64,000 bases of DNA from Paenibacillaceae bacterium (GCA_947460235.1 CANHGK010000001.1:124001-188000); one strand, 5' to 3'. Shown: positions 17,399 through 26,507, counted from the first letter of the stretch. Made by a program: numbers and translations. Notes: generated by a model from the sequence alone, not told the origin.

Positions 17399-17891
17399 CT
17401 AAACGCAACAACATCTCTTTCATTGCAAGTCCTGCCCTAAATCCAGTCAATGCACCGTTTTTTCCGATTACGCGATGACACGGATTAATAATCAATATTG
17501 GATTCGCACCAATTGCTGCAGCTACTGCACGAACAGCACTAGCGCGTCCAATCTCTTTAGCAATATCAGAGTAGGTACTTGTTTGACCAAATGGTATTGT
17601 ACGAAGCGCTGTCCAAACACGCCGTTGAAACTCCGTCCCGATCGGATCAATATTCGTTCGAAAGACGCTAAGTTCCCCGCGCATATATGCGATGATTTCG
17701 AACGCAAACAATTCAAATGGTTTATCATCATATTCGATCAACACATTTGATATTTTTTGATTCAACCACTGATACATGACATCCTCAGATTGATTGGGTG
17801 AACCGATGTAACAAAGTCCTAGGTCAGTCGAAGCGATCCAATGTCTGGCCTCGTGAATCTCACAATAAGAAACGCGCACACGTCGGCGCAT
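17373..17891 (-). CDS. ogt: Methylated-DNA--protein-cysteine methyltransferase
   Basis: About 172 residues. The suicide-acceptor motif PCHRVIG is present, preceded by the DNA-binding helix region SAVRAVAAAIGANP; together these define Ogt/AGT, which removes alkyl groups from O6 of guanine onto the Cys. ATG 17891 has GGGGAG six bases upstream; an upstream in-frame ATG at 17933 lacks one. Its last codons are inside the fabV terminator hairpin. Divergent from a TetR-type gene. Confidence 0.9.
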   Translation of the reverse strand: MRRRVRVSYCEIHEARHWIASTDLGLCYIGSPNQSEDVMYQWLNQKISNVLIEYDDKPFELFAFEIIAYMRGELSVFRTNIDPIGTEFQRRVWTALRTIPFGQTSTYSDIAKEIGRASAVRAVAAAIGANPILIINPCHRVIGKNGALTGFRAGLAMKEMLLRLEKKPPQYS

Positions 17892-17979
17892 AAAATTCTC
17901 CCCATCCAAGTAAGTATTTACTTTACACCTCACACGTTAACAGATAAAATATGCTTATCATTCTACAGGAGGCCATCCA

Positions 17980-18645
17980 ATGCAACCAGACTTGCTCGAC
18001 ATTTTAAATTTTTCGACCCTCGCATTACTCGAGCAATACAACCAAAAGTCCGATACTCAAAAGAAAATTATTTTAGCTGCGATGGAAGCCTTCTCCGATA
18101 AAGGCTTCGCTGGTACTACCACTGCATCGCTCGCAAAATTGGCGAATGTGACCGAAAAAACGATGTTTAAGCATTTTCGCAGTAAAGATCACCTCTATTA
18201 TGAAGTAACGATTTATGCGATTTTAAATCTAATTAATCCCGATTCTTTAAAGAGGCTAACCTCTCTACCTGCAACCGGAATCGAAGATTCAGCGGATTCA
18301 TTAAAACGATTTTTTCGTTTCATTGTCAAAGAAGGCAATCAGAAAAAAGCGATTTTTAAATTCGTATGCCAAGAGTTACTGCTCAACGAAACATTTCGCA
18401 CGATTTTATACAATCAATTGTATGCAACGATGGTGCAACCAGCTTTTGAACAATTTATAACACGCGCACAGGCTCACGAACAGATCAGTAGACAATCCCC
18501 AGATAAAATTACGCGCCATATTCTGATGACGCTGATCGGCTTTCTAATGACACGGAACATTTTGATCAAAGACCATGACTTTGATGATGAAGACGAAATC
18601 GAGTATTTAACAGATGTTTTGTTTTATGGATTCGGAAATGTATAG
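17980..18645 (+). CDS. TetR/AcrR family transcriptional regulator
   Basis: 221 residues. The N-terminal helix-turn-helix is clear: KKIILAAMEAFSDKGFAGTT followed by SLAKLANVTEKTMFKHFRSKD (residues about 25-75). The C-terminal ligand domain is unassigned. The ATG has AGGAGG seven bases upstream. It is divergent from ogt and convergent with csp, so its target is not obvious from neighbours; autoregulation in the 17892-17979 gap is possible. Confidence 0.88.
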   Translation: MQPDLLDILNFSTLALLEQYNQKSDTQKKIILAAMEAFSDKGFAGTTTASLAKLANVTEKTMFKHFRSKDHLYYEVTIYAILNLINPDSLKRLTSLPATGIEDSADSLKRFFRFIVKEGNQKKAIFKFVCQELLLNETFRTILYNQLYATMVQPAFEQFITRAQAHEQISRQSPDKITRHILMTLIGFLMTRNILIKDHDFDDEDEIEYLTDVLFYGFGNV

Positions 18646-18658
18646 TCATATATTCGCA

Positions 18659-18690
18659 CAAAAAAGACCTGTTCCCGAAGGAGCAGGTCT
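18659..18690 (-). terminator. Terminator of the cold-shock gene
   Basis: AGACCTG (18665-18671) pairs with CAGGTCT (18684-18690); on the minus strand a run of six Ts follows, 17 bases after the csp stop codon. It also faces the TetR gene. Confidence 0.8.
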
Positions 18691-18706
18691 CTATGTGTAA
18701 TATGAA

Positions 18707-18907
18707 TTACAGTTTAACTACGTTTTCAGCTTGTGGTCCACGGTTGCCTTGAACAACGTTGAACTCAACAGCTTGGCCTTCTTCAAGTGTTTTGAAGCCT
18801 TCGCCAACGATAGCTGAGAAGTGAACGAATACATCGTTTCCGCCTGGAACTTCGATGAAACCGAAACCTTTCTCTGCGTTAAACCATTTCACTGTACCTT
18901 TTTGCAT
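18707..18907 (-). CDS. Cold-shock protein (CspA/CspB family)
   Basis: 66 residues, one OB-fold cold-shock domain. Both RNA-binding motifs are intact: KGFGFIEV (RNP1) and VFVHFSAI (RNP2). It binds single-stranded RNA and DNA as a chaperone. The ATG has GGAGG closely upstream. A long leader of more than 100 bases with a strong hairpin precedes it, typical of post-transcriptionally controlled csp genes. Confidence 0.95.
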   Translation of the reverse strand: MQKGTVKWFNAEKGFGFIEVPGGNDVFVHFSAIVGEGFKTLEEGQAVEFNVVQGNRGPQAENVVKL

Positions 18908-18963
18908 TGTAATACCTCCAAGAGTTTTGTTTGCATGTTTTTTATTCCTTAATAAAATAAAAA

Positions 18964-19019
18964 TTCACACATTGTAAAAGGTTCGATTATTACCATTCGA
19001 ACTCTTTACAACACGTGAA
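18964..19019 (-). promoter_or_regulatory. Hairpin in the csp 5' leader
   Basis: TTGTAAAAGGTTCGA (18972-18986) pairs with TCGAACTCTTTACAA (18997-19011) around a 10-base loop, extended outside by TTCAC/GTGAA. Read on the minus strand it is followed by a T-rich tract and then the csp ribosome binding site, so it could act as an attenuator or temperature-sensitive leader. The function is inferred. Confidence 0.45.
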
Positions 19020-19147
19020 TACTGTGTGAGTTGAACTTCTTGAACAATTGAATCGTACCATGAACTTTAGAAAATTGGAAGAGGTTTTTTCAAAATAGTT
19101 TAAAGTTTTTTTCACATCGAATGCCGTTGCTCATTTCAATCGCAATA

Positions 19148-19156
19148 CATATCGTA
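19148..19156 (+). promoter_or_regulatory. Possible sigma-K-type -10 element
   Basis: CATATCGTA fits the mother-cell sigma-K -10 consensus CATANNNTA and lies 36 bases before the first gene of the cysteine-rich cluster. No convincing AC-type -35 was found, so this is tentative. Confidence 0.25.
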
Positions 19157-19191
19157 TTGGGAGTCTAAAATAAGAAAGAGGTTGATGGATT

Positions 19192-19719
19192 GTGGATATC
19201 AAAGAAGTAGAATGCGAAAAAACGTGTCTACCTTGCCCCATTAATACGTTAAAAGAAGGAAAAACGTTCTTTATACAAATTCCTAATTTGCCAACATTAT
19301 GTACTGCTGTATTTGATGATTGGAAAGACAATTTGGTGAATTGTACACAAGGGATCACCGTCACGAAGGGCAATTGTGAACAAGCAGTTGAAGTGAAACT
19401 TTGCGAAGGCACTCCTTCCGAACAAACACTTACTTGTTGCTTGGCTCTTGATTACTTGAAATTAACTGGATCGATTGAAATTTGGTTTAATATTGAAGGA
19501 TCTTGTATTTCTGATTGTGTTCAAGAACCAGTGCCTTACTTCTTCCACGCCATCACAACGGTAGACATCGATGAATTGTGCTATTACTGCGATGGCACTG
19601 CACCTGATATTTCTCAATCTGATCTTTGCTTACTATTCGATATCAAAGTTATTAACGTCGATGCAAACGGCGTGATTGAGTATACCGTTCAATTTATCGA
19701 TTGCCCACCTGTAGTTTGA
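19192..19719 (+). CDS. Cysteine-rich protein of unknown family (paralogue A)
   Basis: 175 residues with 15 cysteines and no signal peptide or membrane segment. I do not recognise the family. Its body shares a clear block with the C-terminal half of the protein at 20351-21232: TPSEQTLTC, then a hydrophobic strand DYLKLTG, then VDIDELCYYC and TAPD, ending in a strand plus DC. The start is GTG at 19192 with AGAGG about ten bases upstream. It heads a four-gene run with a DUF1360 gene and a possible sigma-K -10, so a disulfide-linked spore-coat component is a reasonable inference, not shown. Confidence 0.75.
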   Translation: MDIKEVECEKTCLPCPINTLKEGKTFFIQIPNLPTLCTAVFDDWKDNLVNCTQGITVTKGNCEQAVEVKLCEGTPSEQTLTCCLALDYLKLTGSIEIWFNIEGSCISDCVQEPVPYFFHAITTVDIDELCYYCDGTAPDISQSDLCLLFDIKVINVDANGVIEYTVQFIDCPPVV

Positions 19720-19735
19720 AGCGAGGAGTGATTGA

Positions 19736-19987
19736 ATGAGCGACTCTGAAAAAATTCAAGATCATTCCCTAATTGCACAGCCAATTTTACGGAAAAAATG
19801 CAATTGCGGACAGCGAGCAAAAGTCGTTTCTGAAAAACCGAAAGCGATCGAAGCTGAGCCCCCTGAACGAACTGAACAAAAAAACGCAGAAGTTGTATCT
19901 GATTCACCGAGTGAACCATTCATCTCCAAAACGGCATGGTCTACTCGAATGAAGCAATTCATTTCACGCAAAAAACCAAAAGAATGA
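19736..19987 (+). CDS. Small hypothetical protein with CNCGQ motif
   Basis: 83 residues, hydrophilic. A CNCGQRAK motif lies near residues 22-29, a low-complexity Glu/Pro/Lys stretch in the middle, and a basic tail ending FISRKKPKE. No family recognised. The ATG has GAGGAG upstream, and its stop overlaps the ATG of the next gene (ATGA), implying coupling with the DUF1360 protein. It lies 16 bases after paralogue A. Confidence 0.65.
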   Translation: MSDSEKIQDHSLIAQPILRKKCNCGQRAKVVSEKPKAIEAEPPERTEQKNAEVVSDSPSEPFISKTAWSTRMKQFISRKKPKE

Positions 19988-20340
19988 ATGCATTTCCACA
20001 CATTACTGCAATGGATTGGATTGTCCTTTCACTCGCTACGTTTCGTTTGGTGAGACTGATTGTTTATGACGAAATCTTCGCTTGGTTTAGAAACCTATTT
20101 CATAAAACCGTTTCGTCACGTGACGATCATCAAAATCTTGTGGAACACATCATAATTAAAGGTTCCGGCCTGCGTTATGCGGTCGGTTATCTTCTTACTT
20201 GTCATTGGTGTACTGGAATTTGGATATCGGGATTTGTAGTAACCATTTATATAGTATTACCGAATACTTTTCCAATTCTCTTGGGACTTTCGATTGCTGG
20301 AATGTCTTCCATATTACAATCCTTCATTAACGAAGAGTAG
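19984..20340 (+). CDS. DUF1360 membrane protein (YjcA/YngL-like)
   Basis: 118 residues. The N-terminal DWIVLSLATFRLVRLIVYD and the LTCHWCTGIW motif followed by a hydrophobic segment are hallmarks of DUF1360; in Bacillus subtilis members include the sporulation-linked YjcA. Two to three membrane segments are expected (about 10-30, 65-90 and 95-112). The start ATG at 19984 overlaps the stop of the previous gene; MDW at 20011 is an alternative. Its place between two cysteine-rich paralogues is the main hint for their role. Confidence 0.8.
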   Translation: MNAFPHITAMDWIVLSLATFRLVRLIVYDEIFAWFRNLFHKTVSSRDDHQNLVEHIIIKGSGLRYAVGYLLTCHWCTGIWISGFVVTIYIVLPNTFPILLGLSIAGMSSILQSFINEE

Positions 20341-20350
20341 GGGTGTCAAA

Positions 20351-21232
20351 ATGCCGGAACCAATCGAATTCTCTGTCCAATTTAACGGCGTCACGCCTGT
20401 TGCACTAGGATATGAATGGTCCTATACCATCACGAAAATAGGAGCCGAACACGATTTGGATCAATTCATTTTGCAACTAAAAGATTGCGATTCGATCCAT
20501 GGTACACTCCCTTGTTCCGATGGAAAATGTGAAATTGCCATGGCAGAATGTCACGATGACGAAAGCGACTGTGAACATTTTAAAGGCGTTAAATTCGAAC
20601 ACTTGCCAACTGGTCAAACAAGCGTCAATGTCACATTTATTTTGCCGAATGTAACAGGGATCTCAAAAGGCTGTTACCACCTGAAATATGGTTCAAAAAA
20701 GCTGTGCGGTAACGTTGAGGTGCCTGATTGCAAAAATGAAAATCAATGCCCTTCCTGTCCTGAACACTCTTTACGCATCAAACAACGCTTCACGGATTGC
20801 ATTCAAATTCCAGAAAGTGCTTGCTTGGATTTGAAAAACCAAGAAGAAAATCACTATCTTTGCCTCGACAAAATCAGAATGATTGAAGATCAGTGCGAAC
20901 AACCGATCGAAGTCATAACGTGTGCAAATACGCCATCTGAACAAACGCTCACGTGTGCAATCCCTGTTGATTTCTTACAGTTAAAGGGTAAACTCGAAGT
21001 TGTTTGGCAGTTCTTCTGTGAATTGAATTCTGTTTGTTCCATTGATCAGGTACCGTTATCGTTTCTTGCCACGACCTGTGTGGATATCGATGAACTTTGT
21101 TATTTTTGTGCAGGCGAGATGCCCGACTTTGACCTCGAAGATGTTTGTCATTGGTTCAATGTCGAATTTGTAAATTTAAGTAAAGATGGAAAGTTAACAT
21201 ATACTGTAGAATTTACGGGTTGCAGTAAGTAA
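20351..21232 (+). CDS. Cysteine-rich two-domain protein of unknown family (paralogue B)
   Basis: About 293 residues with 23 cysteines, no signal peptide. The first 130 residues form a separate beta-rich-looking domain (PEPIEFSVQFNG through GNVEVPDC). After NQCPSCPEH the rest is homologous by eye to paralogue A: TPSEQTLTC, VDFLQLKG, VDIDELCYFC, GEMPDF, then an EFTGC end. ATG 20351 follows GTAGGGGTG. Last gene of the cluster, closed by a terminator. No function known; a cross-linked coat protein is the working idea. Confidence 0.75.
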   Translation: MPEPIEFSVQFNGVTPVALGYEWSYTITKIGAEHDLDQFILQLKDCDSIHGTLPCSDGKCEIAMAECHDDESDCEHFKGVKFEHLPTGQTSVNVTFILPNVTGISKGCYHLKYGSKKLCGNVEVPDCKNENQCPSCPEHSLRIKQRFTDCIQIPESACLDLKNQEENHYLCLDKIRMIEDQCEQPIEVITCANTPSEQTLTCAIPVDFLQLKGKLEVVWQFFCELNSVCSIDQVPLSFLATTCVDIDELCYFCAGEMPDFDLEDVCHWFNVEFVNLSKDGKLTYTVEFTGCSK

Positions 21233-21250
21233 ATCACGCACTTCAACGTT

Positions 21251-21278
21251 ACCAGTGCCTTCGGGCGCTGGTTTTTTT
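21251..21278 (+). terminator. Terminator of the cysteine-rich cluster
   Basis: ACCAGTGCC pairs with GGCGCTGGT around a short loop and is followed by a run of seven Ts. Confidence 0.85.
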
Positions 21279-21354
21279 GTAAGATTCCACGTATTCATCA
21301 CAAAAATTGTGCAACACAAACTAACCTACCTTGGAATAGACTTAAAATCGTCAT

Positions 21355-21408
21355 TTGGTTTTCGGACAATTCTTGTGTTATTATTATTTGGAATAACGTT
21401 TGCGCAAA
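21355..21408 (+). promoter_or_regulatory. Promoter and LacI-type operator of the amylase gene
   Basis: TTGGTT (21355-21360) and TATTAT (21379-21384) are 18 bases apart. Directly downstream, 21387-21408 is an imperfect palindrome centred on AACGTT (TTTG...AACGTTTGCGCAAA), the layout of a LacI-family operator such as those of MalR or CcpA. Its place just after the -10 fits repression. Confidence 0.5.
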
Positions 21409-21435
21409 ACTCCATTTCCCCGAAAGAGGTGCTCC

Positions 21436-24400
21436 ATGCACTCCCCCAAAGTATTACATCACCCGATCATGACAACATTTCTTTTTCTCGTTATTTTTTT
21501 ACTTGCATGCACAAGTAGCGTCAATGCCGCGCCGAACACAGCGCAGAATGCGGCTTGGAATGTCAATATGAGTTCCGATGGCACAAATCCCGCCGGTTAT
21601 TACGGCAATTGGACTGGACACGCGTATTATCCTTCGCCGAATGATTGGCGTACTGTATCCATTTATCAATTTATAACCGACCGTTTCCGCGACGGTGATC
21701 CAACGAATAACGAAGGCAAGTATGGCGGTTACAATTTATACCGTGCCGATATGCGCCATGGCGGAGATTTTAAAGGAATCTCAGATTCCATCGACTATAT
21801 AAAAACCCTCGGATACAATGCCATTTGGATTTCCCCAATATTTCAGAATCGCACGAATAATTACCATGGATACGCTCAAACCGATTTCACGCTTCTCGAT
21901 GACCGATTTGGCACATTAAGTGATTTTCGAGACATGGTAAACGTAGCTCACAGCAAAGGTGTATACGTCATCGTCGATATCGTCGTCAATCATATGGACA
22001 ACTTGCTTTACTTTGATGGATATCAAAATGCCAGTGCACCGTTCAAAATGCATGCTGGAGAATATAAACTTTATTATCGTAATTCTAATGAGCTGTACGC
22101 TGATTTTTGGGTCAACAATAATTTTTATAGCGCTGGACTTTATACTGATGTATATAATTGGGACGGCACGAAGGTCACTGACTCAAATCTCGGAACCGGT
22201 TCATTCTGGGACAGCGATTTCCACCATAATGGCGATCTCGGCGACTACGGAAACCCCTGGCAAAATCATCTCGGCAAAATTTACGGCGTCATGGATGACC
22301 TTCGTACGTCCCATCCGCGCGTACAAGATAAAATTATCGCGATGACAAAATCCTTGATTGGATCAACAGATATTGACGGGATTCGAATGGATACGCCGAT
22401 GCAAGTTCCACTCGGCTTCTTTAAGCGCTGGATTCCCGCGGTAAAAACATACGCAAAAACGCTTGGGAAAAATAATTTCTTTATCTACGGCGAATTTTAT
22501 TGCGATCGTAAACGCGGTGCAACGATGGTTGGGCGCGGAAAAGATGCAACGATGTACAACAATCAGAATGCATTTATTGATAATACATTTGCGATGGATG
22601 GCGGAATCAATTACGCGCTCTATTTCAGCTTTTTCCAAGATGCGATTAAAAATCAATCGCCATTCAAATTAACGCAAATCAAAACGCAATATGACGAAGA
22701 CCTCAAATCGTATGATTGGTGGAATCCATCCGCAAACGAAATGCGCTATGAAATGGTGAATTTTTTTAATAATCACGATCAATGGCGGATGAGTTATGCG
22801 ACCGACGGTCAAGCCAAAACGAACCTTTCTAGCGCAATTATTGCCTTTTGGCCTGGTATTCCGCTGTATTATTACGGAGACGAGCAAGGGTTTAACTCCG
22901 AAGGCACCGCACTGGATGGTTGGTCACGCGAAGATTTTATGACAAGTCTCGCTTGGTACAACGTAAAAACAAAAACGGGCGCAATCAACCCAGCGATTCA
23001 AGATAATTTTAATATGACCAACCCGATCTATCTTTGGGTTCAAAAAATCATGAACGTCCGCAGGCAATATCCTGCATTACAAACGGCAGATTCTATCATT
23101 GATCGTTGGCAACAAGCAAGTGCGAATCCAGGAATATATGCATATACGCGTATTTATGGCACGCAAAAAGAATGGGCTTTCGTCGCATTTAATACGTGGT
23201 CCGGTCCGTTAGAAGCTGGCGGATCACTCGGGACGTTAACCACAGGGTTTAATGCTGGAGACGTCATTGTAAATGTGCTAAATCCTTCGGAAAAATATAC
23301 CCTTGGAACTGGCGGTAAGATCAATTCATTAGTGGTCGAGCCTTATTCGATCAAAGTATTTATCCGCGCTGATAATGTAAAGGTACTCGATCCAGTTGTC
23401 ACCAATGTTACCCCATCACACGACACTCGTATTACGACGTCAGCAACGCAAATTAACATCACGTTTAGCGAAACGATGGATGAAACGTCGGTTAAAAACG
23501 CGTTCAATTATGATGGCAAAAGCGTGGACCCTGCATTGCTAAATTATCAACCATCCACAAAAACACTAACATATAGCCCACTTTCCATCGAGGACGGCAT
23601 TCATAAAATTACTATTTTAGATACTGCGACTAGCCAAGTTGGAAAAAAAATGAACGGTTCTTTTATTTCTCGTTTTCGTAAAGGTTCAGAGATGAATCCG
23701 ATCGCGAATGCTCAATTAAGTTGGATTCGAAACAATAACTTAATTAACAATGGCGCAATCACATCATCAGGAATGAATGTCAAACTATATCATGATGCAG
23801 CTGGGGCAACAAAATTCCGTGTCTCCAATGACGGCGGATCAACATGGAGTTCGTGGCAACCGTACCAACCTGTGACGGATTGGACGATGTCTTACACAGG
23901 GCTCAATCAATTAGTTGTTGTTCAATATTGGGCAGACGGTAGCGCAGCCTATTTCACAGATGATGTCATCAACGTAGGAGAGATTCCCGCGCAAAATTAC
24001 AGTTTAACACTTTATTACAAAGCACTTTGGACAACGAATGCATCCTTTTTCCATTATCGTCCCGTAGGTGGTGCGTGGTCTGTTGCACCTGGCAAACCAA
24101 TGAGTTCCTCAGCTTTTCCTGGGTATTGGACAATCACCGTCGACCTTGGTTCCAATAATGGGATTGCCGAATCAGCCTTTAATAATGGTGCAGGCATTTG
24201 GGACAATAATAATTCATTAAATTACTCTTTCACTCCGGGCATATTTACCTTAAATGGCAATACAATTACACCTGGAACTCCGGAAATCGATACGATTGCG
24301 CCTTCAATCCCAACGAATGTTACCTCAACTGGCGTATCGGCCACATCCGTATCTTTGTCATGGACGGTTTCCACAGACAATGTCGGTGTGAGTAGTTATG

Positions 24401-26013
24401 ACATTTATCGAAACGGCAACAAAATCGGCTCATCCCTTACCAATTCATACACGGATCCGACAGTATCGGCATCAACTAACTATATTTATACAATAAAAGC
24501 GAATGATGTGTCTGGAAACAGTTCGACTGAATCCGTTGCTTGTTCAATTACAACACCAAGTGTTCCTGTAGTGACATCGAATAAAATCACCATTTACTAC
24601 AAACCAAGTTGGACGGGTACGAATACTTATATACACTTTGCACCAACTGGCGGTAGTTGGACCGTTGCACCAGGAAAGGTAATGAGCCTATCAACGTACA
24701 GTGGATACTATACAATTACACTTGACATCGGCTCCGCGACCGGAATTACTGCAGCATTCACCAACGGAAGTACTTGGGAAAATAACAATTCCAAAAATTA
24801 CTCGATTGCAGTTGGAACATTTACAATTTCAACCGGAATCGTGACAATAGGCACACCAACGTTGGATACGATTGCTCCAACGACTGCGACGAATGTCACA
24901 ACATCAGCACTCACTTCATCAAGTCTTAATTTATCTTGGTCTGCTGCGACCGATAATATGGCGGTAACCGGTTATGATGTATATCGAAATGGTGTGAAAA
25001 TTGGATCGACACCTGGCCTCACATTTAGTGATGCAAGTTTAGCAGCATCAACGAATTATACGTATACGATCAAAGCGTTTGACGCTGCAGGAAATTACTC
25101 CGTGGATTCAAGTTTGTTAAACATAACGACATTAGCAGCACCTATCACGATTTCAAATAAAATTACGATATACTACAAATCTGCGTGGACAGGTAATATA
25201 ACGAATATTCATTATGCCCCTCTTGGCGGTAGTTGGACCGTTGCACCTGGCAAATCAATGAGCGCTTCTTCCTTCAGTGGTTATTACACCATCACGCTTG
25301 ATATCGGTTCAGCAACCGGGATTACCGCAGCATTTAATAACGGAAACACATGGGAAAATAACAATTCAAAAAATTATTCAATTTCTGTTGGTACCTTCAC
25401 GATCGCTCCAGGTGTGGTCACATCAGGCACCCCAGTTCTCGATACGAATGCTCCTTCTGTACCGAATAACTTGGCATCAACTTCACTCACTTCATCGAGT
25501 GTGGGCATAACATGGACTGCGTCGACCGACAATGTGGCAATTGCGGGATATGACGTTTATCGGAACGGTGTCAAAGTTGGTTCGACAATAAGTACATCAT
25601 TTAACGACACCGCACTCACTGCAACGACGAATTATACGTATACGATCAAAGCGTTTGACATTGCAGGAAATTACTCTGCCGATTCGGTCGCGCTCACCAT
25701 CAAAACATTGACTACACCAATTGTCGGTTCGAATAAGCTCACGATTTATTACAAACCTACGTGGACTGGTAGTGTCACAAATATTCATTATGCCCCTCTT
25801 GGCGGTTCATGGACAACTGCACCAGGCAAAGCGATGAGCATCTCTTCTTTTGCGGGGTATTTCACCATCACCCTTGATATCGGTTCGTCAACAGGTATTA
25901 CCGCGACATTCAATAACGGAAACACATGGGACAACAACAATTCCAAAAACTTTTCCATTTCAGCTGGTACCGTTTCAATTAGTAGTGGAGTCATCAAAAC
26001 AGGAACTCCTTAA
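21436..26013 (+). CDS. Secreted alpha-amylase with four CBM25-like and three FN3 domains
   Basis: About 1525 residues. A signal peptide (hydrophobic core FLFLVIFLLACTSS, cleavage near VNAAPN) precedes a GH13 catalytic domain (about 60-650) with all regions intact: DIVVNH, nucleophile Asp319 in GIRMDTP, acid/base Glu353 in YGEFYCD, and Asp448 in NNHDQWR. Then come an SbsA-type Ig-like domain, a WSSWQPY-type beta domain, and four CBM25-like starch-binding modules (SLTLYYK or KITIYYK through WENNNSKNYS) alternating with three FN3 domains (DNVGVSSYDIYRNG type). ATG 21436 has AGAGGTG upstream. It degrades extracellular starch; no cell-wall anchor is visible. Single gene with its own promoter, operator and terminator. 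Confidence 0.92.
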   Translation: MHSPKVLHHPIMTTFLFLVIFLLACTSSVNAAPNTAQNAAWNVNMSSDGTNPAGYYGNWTGHAYYPSPNDWRTVSIYQFITDRFRDGDPTNNEGKYGGYNLYRADMRHGGDFKGISDSIDYIKTLGYNAIWISPIFQNRTNNYHGYAQTDFTLLDDRFGTLSDFRDMVNVAHSKGVYVIVDIVVNHMDNLLYFDGYQNASAPFKMHAGEYKLYYRNSNELYADFWVNNNFYSAGLYTDVYNWDGTKVTDSNLGTGSFWDSDFHHNGDLGDYGNPWQNHLGKIYGVMDDLRTSHPRVQDKIIAMTKSLIGSTDIDGIRMDTPMQVPLGFFKRWIPAVKTYAKTLGKNNFFIYGEFYCDRKRGATMVGRGKDATMYNNQNAFIDNTFAMDGGINYALYFSFFQDAIKNQSPFKLTQIKTQYDEDLKSYDWWNPSANEMRYEMVNFFNNHDQWRMSYATDGQAKTNLSSAIIAFWPGIPLYYYGDEQGFNSEGTALDGWSREDFMTSLAWYNVKTKTGAINPAIQDNFNMTNPIYLWVQKIMNVRRQYPALQTADSIIDRWQQASANPGIYAYTRIYGTQKEWAFVAFNTWSGPLEAGGSLGTLTTGFNAGDVIVNVLNPSEKYTLGTGGKINSLVVEPYSIKVFIRADNVKVLDPVVTNVTPSHDTRITTSATQINITFSETMDETSVKNAFNYDGKSVDPALLNYQPSTKTLTYSPLSIEDGIHKITILDTATSQVGKKMNGSFISRFRKGSEMNPIANAQLSWIRNNNLINNGAITSSGMNVKLYHDAAGATKFRVSNDGGSTWSSWQPYQPVTDWTMSYTGLNQLVVVQYWADGSAAYFTDDVINVGEIPAQNYSLTLYYKALWTTNASFFHYRPVGGAWSVAPGKPMSSSAFPGYWTITVDLGSNNGIAESAFNNGAGIWDNNNSLNYSFTPGIFTLNGNTITPGTPEIDTIAPSIPTNVTSTGVSATSVSLSWTVSTDNVGVSSYDIYRNGNKIGSSLTNSYTDPTVSASTNYIYTIKANDVSGNSSTESVACSITTPSVPVVTSNKITIYYKPSWTGTNTYIHFAPTGGSWTVAPGKVMSLSTYSGYYTITLDIGSATGITAAFTNGSTWENNNSKNYSIAVGTFTISTGIVTIGTPTLDTIAPTTATNVTTSALTSSSLNLSWSAATDNMAVTGYDVYRNGVKIGSTPGLTFSDASLAASTNYTYTIKAFDAAGNYSVDSSLLNITTLAAPITISNKITIYYKSAWTGNITNIHYAPLGGSWTVAPGKSMSASSFSGYYTITLDIGSATGITAAFNNGNTWENNNSKNYSISVGTFTIAPGVVTSGTPVLDTNAPSVPNNLASTSLTSSSVGITWTASTDNVAIAGYDVYRNGVKVGSTISTSFNDTALTATTNYTYTIKAFDIAGNYSADSVALTIKTLTTPIVGSNKLTIYYKPTWTGSVTNIHYAPLGGSWTTAPGKAMSISSFAGYFTITLDIGSSTGITATFNNGNTWDNNNSKNFSISAGTVSISSGVIKTGTP
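24580..26013 (+). repeat. Three similar CBM25 coding segments spaced about 580 bp
   Basis: The segments near 24580-24850, 25150-25440 and 25730-26010 encode closely similar CBM25 modules and share long identical stretches in DNA, for example around GGCGGTAGTTGGAC. They are far more alike than the first module at 24000, which points to recent internal duplication. Confidence 0.8.
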
Positions 26014-26042
26014 ACGTAACGTTAAATGACAACATCGCACTT

Positions 26043-26079
26043 CCCTTTTTCCCGAGCAATCTGGAAAAAGGGATTTTTT
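26043..26079 (+). terminator. Terminator of the amylase gene
   Basis: CCCTTTTTCC pairs with GGAAAAAGGG across a 10-base loop and is followed by ATTTTTT, 30 bases after the amylase stop. Confidence 0.85.
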
Positions 26080-26222
26080 CTATTGGATCAATCGGAACCT
26101 TTTCTAGCGGTGAACGGTTATGCTGGACTCGCCTATGGATTAATGTTTGTTGACATACTGAACATGCTTCATATATTAACTGGAAATATAATCTACGAAG
26201 AATATATCGTTTGATTATATGA

Positions 26223-26424
26223 AAATTTAGCACGCCTCCATCTTCCGAACCGGATGAGCAAATGCAGCATATGGATGATTCCTCTATTCTGATTCGAGGA
26301 CACGGGGTTCATACCTATGAACATTTACGAGCGATCATCCTCGCAGCTTATGCGAACTCGAATGTTATCAAACGAACGAAATTCCAATCAAGTAACCGAT
26401 TATTTCATCCCCGCGATCGATGAT
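26223..26424 (+). pseudogene. Possible decayed class II aldolase fragment
   Basis: A short open frame without a convincing start or ribosome binding site reads MDDSSILIRGHGVHTY. The LIRGHG stretch resembles the C-terminal metal-site strand of class II aldolase/adducin proteins (for example MtnB-like dehydratases). The resemblance is short and could be chance. It lies in a 640-base stretch without normal genes between the amylase terminator and the tmRNA gene. Confidence 0.2.
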
Positions 26425-26507
26425 TCTGCTTCCGCTTGATCCCATGTATATTCCAAATCGACTACACGAGATGATGCGTCTGCTAATTTCCCAACATTCA
26501 CGAGATT

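Noticed and set aside
26026-26214. Open frame of 62 codons after the amylase
   Set aside because: It begins inside the amylase terminator and has no ribosome binding site or domain.
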